From Drosophila pseudoobscura (Eukaryota > Arthropoda > Insecta > Diptera > Drosophilidae), in contig NC_046683.1 of NCBI RefSeq assembly GCF_009870125.1, positions 14,145,001-14,209,000 on the forward strand: DNA of 64,000 nt, written 5' to 3'. The notes beneath the pieces were generated by a model, which saw only the letters and a program-made list of their open reading frames with translations, was not told where the DNA came from and searched no databases. Positions 46,501-57,003 of the stretch are shown here, piece after piece. Positions within the stretch are counted from its first letter, which is position 1; each line of letters opens with the position of its first letter. The translations under genes and the position numbers were made by a program.

Positions 46501-49500
46501 AAATACAATATTTTTATGCATTGAAGTTGCTGAAAGTTTAAAGTATCCGAGATTAATGTACAATAAATGCATCCGCTGTGTAATTGCCCCACCCATTGAA
46601 ACCATTAATTTTATTATGAGACTTTTTAGCACATTAAATCTGGCTTTAACAGACTGCAGAACAGTGCAGAGCGGTGTTCACTGTCAACAGGGTTCACAGG
46701 GAACATTAGTTGTAGTTTAAGGATAGAAGGGCAGTAGCAGCGTAGCTCTCTTTTCTCTGCTGTGCTCTCAATCGCACAATCACACCCTGCTGTATTACGA
46801 GTGGAATCCGCCTTCATCTCCCCCTTGTAGATGAAGCTCGAACTGCTGAAGATCCTGGCGGCTGATTCGGCCGGCGCTGGGCAGGCGCCATCCGCGGCCC
46901 ATGTCCTCGCAAAGGCTCAGGGAAAGCAGGAAGATGTTTAGGTCTTTCGACCCGTTCCAGTCAATGCTACGGATCTCCACAAAGACCCCGTAGATCCATA
47001 GGGTATCTGAGTCTGGTACAGACACAGTTTTGGAATTTGAGTGAGTCTATGATATATTTCTTGGCTCCACAAACCCCTATCTATTGCTAGTTCTAGCCTC
47101 CATCTATCAATCCCGCTCTATTCGTATGTACATCTATCATAGGTCTCTTCGGGGTCCGCCTCTCACATTAAATTTTCCTGCAAATAAGCTTCGGTTTTTG
47201 TGGGGTGGGGGGTTTTGCAGTTTTGCAGATTTTCTTCGTTGTGGTCTCTGGTCAACACCATCTCTCATTCCATTCCAATCCACATCCACACTCTGCTTTT
47301 CCTCTAACCACAAAGGAATGCCAAGACTTTTCCCTTGGCGCCTTTTCTTCGCCAGTCTCCAGTCTCGTTGTGCCTCGGAGGGGGAGTGGCGGGAAACGCC
47401 AGGTGGTAGTGGTGGCAGTGGTATCTGAGGATTCTCCTCCTCACCTGTTGCCAGGTAAGAAACTTTAACCAGTGGAGAAATTTTAGTTTTAGCAAGTAGA
47501 AGAGTGTTTTCTCTCTCTCTCTCTCTCTGTCTCTCTGTCTCTTGCAATTTCGCCAATAAATGTGCACGAAAGCGATTATGTAATTATGGAGATCGTATCG
47601 CTTTGTTTCGTATAGATTATAGGAAATCGTTATGTTCGTGCAGATACTTTTCGAGTGAATTATGTATGACTGCACTTTGGGCTAGGGCTGTGCCTGAGAC
47701 CACGAATTGTGTCATGTTTTGCATACGAAATACGATTATATTATATTGTCTCTGTCAGTGTCTGTGTGTGTGGGGGGGTTACACAGTGAAAGCTGCCCAA
47801 GCGGACACATTCTATGGATAGATTGATCAAGTTTTTCGAAAAAGATACAGGGAAACAGCACTTCCTGAAGATATTATCACAGAATACAAATGTACGATAG
47901 GATAAAGCAATCTTGATCTTGGTGAATGGGATATGCCATATGCTAGTCGTAGCATTGATTCGATCATCGTAAATTCAGTCCCTGTTCGTCCTGCACAGAT
48001 TTTACTGTAATCTTTCTGCCAATTATCTCTCCCATTTGAGGACTATAAATGTATGTATGTATGCATGAATTTTTGGGAGATTGTGGTGCCATAGATTTTC
48101 TTTGAAATTCGTATTCCAATGAAATGGCGTTCCAGCACTATCCAACACTCACCATTGCTTTAGGATGCGCATTTCCGGTAATCCTTTGGTTCTCTTTAGG
48201 CACTCTTTTTATTCTTTCGCTCTCTCTCTCTCTTACTCTCTGTCTCTCTGTCACTCCTTTGCTTTTTATACACTTTGAAAGCTGTTCTTTAGGCTTTTCC
48301 TTTTGAGTTCACACATTTCAGCCTTCAGACACACGCACACGCACACAAATGCACAAAACAAAAATTAAACATTTGTTAAAAATTTAATAAATTTATTAGG
48401 CAACAAAAAACAACAGCAGAAATGAACGGGAGGGGGGAGGGGGGGTTCACTGGCACAGGCACTGACACGCCTGCGCCATGGCAACTGCAAAGCGAATTCG
48501 ATCTCTGCCTCTCTCTCTCTCTCTCTTTCTCTGTCTCAGACTTTGGGCATTTTTAAACAACAACAAAAAACACTTTCGAATGGAAATTTTGCGTGCCACA
48601 GTAGCCACAGCAACAACAACCGATGAAACAGCTGCAGCAATACACGGTAAAAAAAAAATTTAATTCAATGTAAATCCTCTATCAAATGATTTTGATGTCA
48701 CAATTTTCATTAAATATCACAAACAATTCCAAATGCACATTCTCTTTTCTCTTCAGAATGAAATTATGGTCCGTCCAAGCCATGGAGAATCTGTAGTAAT
48801 TATGGCTCAATGCATTTAACTAAGGAAATTGACTTTAACACAAAACGAAAGGAACACCACAAAGGGGTCTTGATATTCACACAGTAATAGATTACTCGTA
48901 TTATTTGTAACATTCACAATTTCAAGGGAATTGTATGCCTTTAAGGATAGGATGTACATGAAAGTCATTGATTTTTAGAAAGCTGATCATCTAGGATTAT
49001 CAATTATTCGGAATGTGTGTGTTGCAGACGATATTTTTGAAATGATTTCTTCGATCTTTGATGTCCACTTTTGTACAGTGTAGCCATTACAGTAGTTGCC
49101 CGTTGCATGTCCACACGAGCACACACACACTCACACACACAGACGAGCAAACACACACTTGTTTTCTTTCACTTTTGCAGCAGAAGTACATTGTACATCT
49201 GCATTCGATCTGGCAACGCTGATAGCAGCGTTGCACCGTTTCTTGTTTGTTTTTGTTTTTGTTTGTGCCCTATCTACGGCTGCCGCTGCCGCTGTAGCTT
49301 CCTCTTCTTCATACATAGTTCTTTCTCTTACTCTTTCTCTCTGTTAATTGCAATTTAATGAGTTCTAACTGTGGTTGTTGCTGTTGCTGCTGCTGCTGCT
49401 GGTGTTGCAATCAAAGAGACGGAGGGAGAGAGAGAGAGAGAGAGAGAGGGGCGATGGGGGGGTCGCATCGATCGTACCGCTCTCTAACGGCAAATTGCAG

Positions 49501-52500
49501 TTGCATGTTCAATATTCCACTATTTGTCGCCACATTACTGTTATTTCTGTTGTTATTTTCTGTTGCCGTTGCTGTTGCTGCCGCTGTAATTGTGGTTGCA
49601 CTTTGGTATGGTAGCACGCGTTTTTACCCTCCACACACGAACAAAGTCTCAGCCAAGACTGAGCACAAAAATAAAAAAAAACACACTGAAAGCCGAGCTG
49701 GAAAATAAAAACAGCAAAAACACCGCCGCCGCGCCGCTGCCACTGCTGTTGCTGTTGTCGTCGTCGTCGTTCAGGCCAAAAGAGAGCGGCCACAGAGAGC
49801 AAACAAGAGTGGGATAGGGATAGGTGATAGTGAGTGCATGGATGACCAGTGGAAGAGCAAGCGAGAGCGGGCGGCAGAGCTTGACGTGTGTGTGTTTGGA
49901 GAGCGCCTTGGGTCTTCGCCCTCTCTCTATCTCTCTCTTTTACCTGTCGTCCGGCCAAGCAGCGCAAGTGCAGCGCGCTCAATCGCCTCAAGGATATATG
50001 TATGTACGAACCCCGTACATACATACATACATATGTATTGCGCATGAGAGCATATGAGAGCAGAGCAAATTGCGAATATGCTTATTCAAGTGTGTGTGCG
50101 TGTGCAAACAGTCGCTGGAAGGATGAGGAGGAGGCGACAAAGGAAAGGGACCGTAGGAATAGGAATAGGAATAGGAATAGCAAAGCCAAAAACAACAACT
50201 GCCAGGCAGAAAAGAAACAGGAGAAGAAGACAAAGGCAAAACAGAATTAGTCGAAATAGAGAAGAACTCTAGTGGGAGAACGTACCACGACTTGGGGATA
50301 CTCTAAAGATCTATCCATGAACAGTTTTCAAGATATAGCGGGTACAGAGGTACCTTGTAGATTTACAGGAAACAGAAATGAGTGAAAGGGAAAATTCTGG
50401 AATACTTTAGATGGAGACCATACCCTGATAATGATTGGGAGCTATCTGTATGCCCAAAAATAAATTCAGAATAGAATCCAATCCAATTTATTACTTGTTT
50501 TGCAAGAATAAAAGGAAATATACAGAAGTAAGTACAGTAATGGAAGTGCAGAGATTCACGGACACCGAAGAACTAACTTCATTTGCATTTCGGGAATTCT
50601 GGGAATAATCTACAGGTTATATTTGGAGTTCTCTTCAAAGAATTTTAGGCTCGGCCCAGAACAGCAAATGGTGTGAAAAATCAGTTTGCTAAAACACATT
50701 TTACTGCCAACGATACGTTGATCAAGGAAGGAAGGGTCGATCTAATGAGTTCTCTCTTTTCGTTTCAGTGTCGTTTTCCTCTCTCCCCAGAAAGGGTATC
50801 CCAAGACCAGGCTGCAGTCCAAGACGCGGTGCAGTGCAGCAGCAACAGCAGCAGTAGCGGAGCAGAATTAAGGTAAAAGCAATTGAGCGAGCAGCAGGTA
50901 CAAATATGTATACACAAACACACACATACATACATATGCACATGCATCCATACATACAAGCAGAGATGTAGAGGTATGTTCAGGTATCTGGTTAAGCCTA
51001 TTGTGGCATACAAAAGAACAAAAGGCAGGGCCCCTGCCTCCAGGTGTGTGTATTCGTGACTCAACAGCCAGCGATGTGTGTGCCCCTGTCCCTGCCCCAG
51101 TCCCCGCCACAGCCACAGCTCCGGCCACTGCCTGCACAACCAAGACGTGCCCCAAAGGCAGGAGAAGAGAAGCTGCGACTGGGACTGAGACTGCGCGCAG
51201 CTCCATGCCAGGGTGCATTTAAACAAGGTGATATATTCCAAACAGAATGCTCTCATGATACAAACCGAATGATACGAGAGAGCGAGAGAAGAGGCAGTGC
51301 CACACCTTATACAAAACACACCTCGGTCGCACAGGAACAAACAGAGAGAGAGAGAGAGAGAGAGCGAAAGAAAGGAAGAGAGATCGTTACGTGGGTGTGA
51401 AGCAGGTAGCATTCCTAGCCATGGTTTACAGATCATCACAGAGATCATGGCCAAAACTGCGGGTATCGTGCCCTACTCTCGGCTCCTGTTGCTCCTGTGA
51501 CTTCTCATGGGCCTCCCTTTTTGATTACCGTTGTTCTTTTGCAGTCGTATCCCCCTCTATTTTGTTCTTTCCCTGTTTTCCTTCTGTGCACAGAGGATCC
51601 ATCGCCATACCTGTGGCAAAAGGCAGAGCAGAGAACACAGGCAGACAACAAATAAAATAGAGAAGACAGTGTGTGTATCAGAGAGAGAAAGAGAGAGAGA
51701 GAGGGAAAAGCAAAACAAAGCCCGCACAAAGGTAAGCTCTCATTGTGTTTGAGAGCGAGGTGGAGAGTGGGGGACAACGGAAAGAAGGAAAAGAAGAGAC
51801 CCAAAGCACAGAGAAGCATCCTCCAAAGATACAAGATACAATCAACATTGAGGCACACACACACACGTACACTTGAGTTGAGGCTCACTTGAGCTCTGCC
51901 TCCTTTGTATGTGTGTGTGTGCGAGAGCCTGTGGGGCATCATTTGGGTCGTCGTTTGCCTTTGGCCCCCCCTTAGCCGACCCCTATGAAGGAGGGGCCGT
52001 CGCTCCGTTCCACAATCCCAGAGTTGCTCAGAATTATTATAACGGATTTATCTCAAGTTACACCCACACACTCCTCTCCATATATCCATGTGAGGGTGAG
52101 TGTGCGAGTATGATTTCATTTTATATTCTTCCAACTTTTGATACCCTCCAAACATCACAAAGAGCACAAGGGTATGCTCAGTAGAGAAGGCAGAACGAAA
52201 CGAGATAAAAGAGTTTTTTTTATGATCCATTCGATATAAACCGATATTTCAAAAGATATATAGAAAACTTTGATATCTAAAACATTCTGTTGTGACTTAT
52301 TTTGATTGATTTTATATGATATGATATTATACCTTACTGCATGCCAGCCCCTTGTGATATCTTTTCCGAATAAATATTTTGCTTATTATATTTTAAATGA
52401 AAAACATAAATGAAAGCATATCGACTACCTAGAAATATCAAAAAAGTCCCGCAAAATGCTCAAACAAACGAAAGATCATACATATCATAGTTCTATCTAT

Positions 52501-55500
52501 ATTGATTCAAATGCTATATTTGCAGGGTATTCAGGTACTATACACTATATTCACTATTTTCAACCCTAAAGAGATGTGTACTTTTCCTGTAGAACTCTCA
52601 TTTGGTTTTCCTCCCAATGCCTTATATAGGATATACCCAGGTAGTGGGTATTTTTTCAGTCGGAATGCCGTGCGCTTGATTGTTGTGTTTTGTTGTTTTT
52701 TCTTTAGTTTTGTGCTTTCAAAATAACTTGCGGGTCCTCTGCCTCTGCTCGTTTGCTCGTCTGTTGATTCTCTCTCTCTTCTACACTCAAACTGTCCCAC
52801 CATTCGTTCCCTCTCTCACCCACTCTCTTTTCTGCTCTAGAGAGCACACACATCTCTGGGGAGAGCGAGTGAGGGAGAGCTGGCCTTTCGGCCATGTGTC
52901 TACTTTTCGTTAATGGTGCTCTGGCAACTCTGTGGTCCTAACGACAGGAAATTAATGATTTAATTACATTTTTGGCTAGCCAGATTATAGGCAGAGAGAG
53001 AGAGATAGAAAGGGAGAGAGAAGGAGAGGAAAAAGGGCTTAAGATGCCGAAGCAGGCGGCACCTTTAATTGATTTCTCATGGCCCCATGGGAAACACTGA
53101 CCTGACCATCACTTCCATCCATTGTCTGTGTGTGTCTCTGTTTCTGTTTCTGCTTCTGATTCTTGGGCTTTGCTTCTGCCACATACCTCTCTTCTCTTTA
53201 CTCCTCTTCTCTAATCTGCCACAAGACCAAGTCCTACCCCAACAAGACCTCAACAAAAAATCAACAGAAATGCTGCGCCTGCGCGTGCCTCGCGTACCAA
53301 TCGTACCATGGACGTGGACGTGGACGTGGCTGGGGCCGGGGCCGGGGGAGACCGCAGTGTCAGAGCCGCGGCCAGGCCCCGTCCAGGCCATCCCGCAATA
53401 TGGCTACAGATACAGGGCTACATGGCTGGCATGCCAAAGATGGCAAGTCCGCAGTTTGAGAGCCGCAGTATGTGCAGCACTGTCGTTGGGGCAGGCCAAA
53501 GATCATTCTCTACAGCTCTCTACTTTTCACAGGAAATAAAAGACTCCACAGTTGAGGAACCACAAATAGATTAATTTTTTACAGGGATACACATGTAAGA
53601 GTATCCACAGTATCCAGTATATGTTCCAGCGTTCAAACGTTCACCAGTGACTGGATTTAATAGTCAATAAGCTCGTATGTTTCGTGGCGAATGGCATCTG
53701 CTCGTGAGTCCATTCGCTTATGGGAAATTCGTAAAGCATCATGCGGCCGAGTGGAACGGTTCTTCTTTTTTTAACTTTTCTCGATGGGAAGGAATCTGAT
53801 GGCAAGACAGACATTCCATTGCTGACGACCAGTGCTGTCGTCAATTATTGTCGACACGAAAGATACATACAGATGCACATCGGTGGAGTGCGCATCGCTT
53901 GACATCAGCTCAACCTATTGACAGGGAGGCCACAGTTTTATCAGCAACAACGGAAATGGATATTTGCAGTTTGAAAACCACTGGGGCAGTGCTGCTGCTA
54001 CGGCGTGTGTGGACCATCAAATACAATCGACTTTCTCATTTTTTGTTCAACTTCTGGGACTGCACAATTCCCGAAACAGAGGCACAGACAGAAAGGCAGA
54101 GAGAAATGTCATCCGCTGTCAATGTCAATTGCTCGTGACGAGTGCCCCGAGAGCAGTGGCACGAATATTGCAACAAGAGGGTTAAGCGTAGGCCATGCAA
54201 CAGGCAGCAAACAGTTTGGACAGGTACCCCCCGCAGGTCCAAATAAGCAGCGCAGCCAACAACAACTTCTGGATAATGCACATTCGAACTCGAGTGCGAC
54301 TTCCCTTCCCCACCGCTCCGACCAAAGCCGTATCAAGTGTCATCATCATCATCATCATCATCCACAGGGGAACAGAACATCATTTGCTGGCTGTCCGGAT
54401 TCTATGTGCAACTGATTAGTCAGCAGATTTCCGAAATTGTTACTCGAAAAGCGAGTGACGGACACGAGACGGCAGCCCGTCACTGATGGCCAGCCGCAAA
54501 ACACTGACCGCCAAAAGTTTGCACCAGCATTAGAAGCGCACACATGTGCGATACGAGTGGAGACAGGCAGACATGCAACATACATAAACATATCCAAAAT
54601 GGGATCAAAACGCCACGGCACATGGTCTCCAGGGCATAAATCCCAACTTTCTCTTTCGCTTTCCCCCTCTAGTCAAGACAGTCTCTGCAATATTCCTCGG
54701 ATAAATGATAAATAATTATTCCCTCTTCGATCACTGTAATGGCTTACAAACTGTGCAGAATGCAGTCGCTGTCCAACTTTTACGAGGGCGCAAATCGATT
54801 AAAAATGTATAAATATTCATCACCGGGCGAGGAAAATAACTCGTTAATTAATAATGAGCATAAAATGATGGCGCACGTGCCCCAACAAGGGGCAGGGTGG
54901 TCTCCTCTGCTCACCTCTCCGCAGTGGCAGGCAGGTGGGCCCTGTGTATAGTTTTTGCTGCTGATGGCTGCTGCCCGCGGGCGAAATCACAACAGGTTCA
55001 TTTGCGATGCCACGAAGGACGCACCTGCCACAAAAGAGCGAGAGACCGGGAGAGAGCAAAAAGTCTGGGAAATATGTGTGAAAAACGTCAACGATGGCCA
55101 GAGGCGGAACGCAAAACGCGGCACTAGGATGAGGATGAGGATGAGGATGAGGAGGAGCAGACCGAGACCCAGACCCAGGAGCCATAACCTCTCTGGGCTG
55201 TGGGCTCTGAGCCCTGGGCACTCTCCTGAGCCAGCCAGGTGGAAAACCCAGCGAACAGAGCGAAGCGAGTGAATAAATAAGCAGTCATAAAAACAACCGT
55301 GAGTATACACACCCAAACACCCACTCAGCCATGCAGCAACCCACATGCTGCCACGCTACCAGGTATTTCCGAAGCGTGCAAAATTCCAGACCAGCCAAAA
55401 CCAGCAGCAGGACACAGGATGGGAGAGGACCGAAAGGAGAGCTAGAGCCAGAGCCAGAGCCAGAGCCGGAGGATTCGAGAGCCATTGAACAGGATGAAGG

Positions 55501-56972
55501 AGCAGCAGCAGGGGACCAGCAGGCAACCAAAGCGGTAATAAATGCTTCATAAAATACAAACACTCTCTGCCACAGTCACATTCACATACACCACTCACAT
55601 TCGCATTCATTCAACATTCACATATTTCAACAAATGAATCTGCAAACAGAACAGAAAGGATCATAACTGAACAGAAATCCCCGTCAAATGCTGTGGAAGC
55701 TCTGGCCATAAGCGCTTCTTAAAACACTTTATGAAAAGGTTTAAATATCTTTTTGGCAGGTGCGGTGTAGATACAGGACCCCGTGTCTGCTATTGCATCT
55801 TCATGGTCTTGATGTCCCTATCTAGCATTTTTTCATCCTTCGGAATCCTTCGGATACAGGCCACGCATCCCATTCCCCCACATTCCAAACAGTTTTGTAA
55901 GCATTGTGACGGGGCTGCGCCTGCCGATTAGGCTACAGTTTACATCGCGCGGACGGACACAGTGGTCGTAGAACTGTAAGAGCACTCACCTGCTGGAGTC
56001 CTGCCGCAGACTCTGATCACCCAATAAAAGTTCTGTTCTTCCTATTGATATGCTACTTGTGGGACTGTGTTGCAGCTGCTGCTGCTGCTGTTGCAAGAGT
56101 TGTTGCTGCTGCTGCTCGTAGGCGGCACTCAGCAATTGCTGCTGCTGCTGCTGGGATCGATTGTTGCTGCTGTTGGCTGTCGCTACATTGGTGTTGTATG
56201 CATGGACATCGCTGGATTGATGAACAATGACGTCATCTAGTAACTGTTTGGGCAAAAAGAGGATGCACGTATTTAGTAAGTCTTTGAAATGCAACAGCAA
56301 TGATCAAATATTATCAAACAAAAAGAACAAATAGAAAAGAACAAAAAGAAATGCGTGTGTGCCCCGGTAGCCCCGTCGCTCATCAAATAATTGAGTGCAA
56401 AATAACGAAAACCAGTTCAACGGTCTTCAACTGTCATCAATCAGGGTGCAAGTTGCGCAAATTCTTGTGGCAACTGTCATACAACTCCCCGCCCCGCCCC
56501 GCCCCCACAGATGAAAAAGCAAACCGGAAAATCGAGAAATCAAGAGTAAACCAATTACAGAGTTTGACAGCTCCACAGATCTGATGAAAAGTTCCAAATT
56601 AATGTCAAATGAAATCAAACGCAAACGAAACGCCACACCCCCCGCCAACAAAACTATGTTAAATCTTTGTATGTTTTTAAATATTAAAATCAAAGAGAAA
56701 ACATATCCTAGAACAAAACAGATTCTAAAAATGAAAATGAAGAATCCAAAAATCCAAACAAAAGGAGTAATTCACCTCTCGTCTCGGTGGATACAGATTG
56801 TTGGCTATCAGTAGATCACAATTCTTCATCACGGATGCCGCTGTGGCTGCCGCCGTTGCCGCTGTGGCCGCTGCTGTCGTGATGCCGCTGGATGCGATGG
56901 AATTATTGCTATTATTGTTGTTGCTTAAAATTAAATGTTGCTGATGGAAATGTGTCTGTGTCTGTGTCTGTG

Positions 56973-57003
<31 letters not shown>

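Noticed and set aside
47137..47556. Minus-strand frame upstream of the 46.8-kb coding-like block, considered as its first exon
   Set aside because: No ATG in good context and no donor that leads in phase 1 to 47011; composition is non-coding.
54340..54365. Polyhistidine-like CATCAT run
   Set aside because: Simple repeat in an intron with no supporting coding context.
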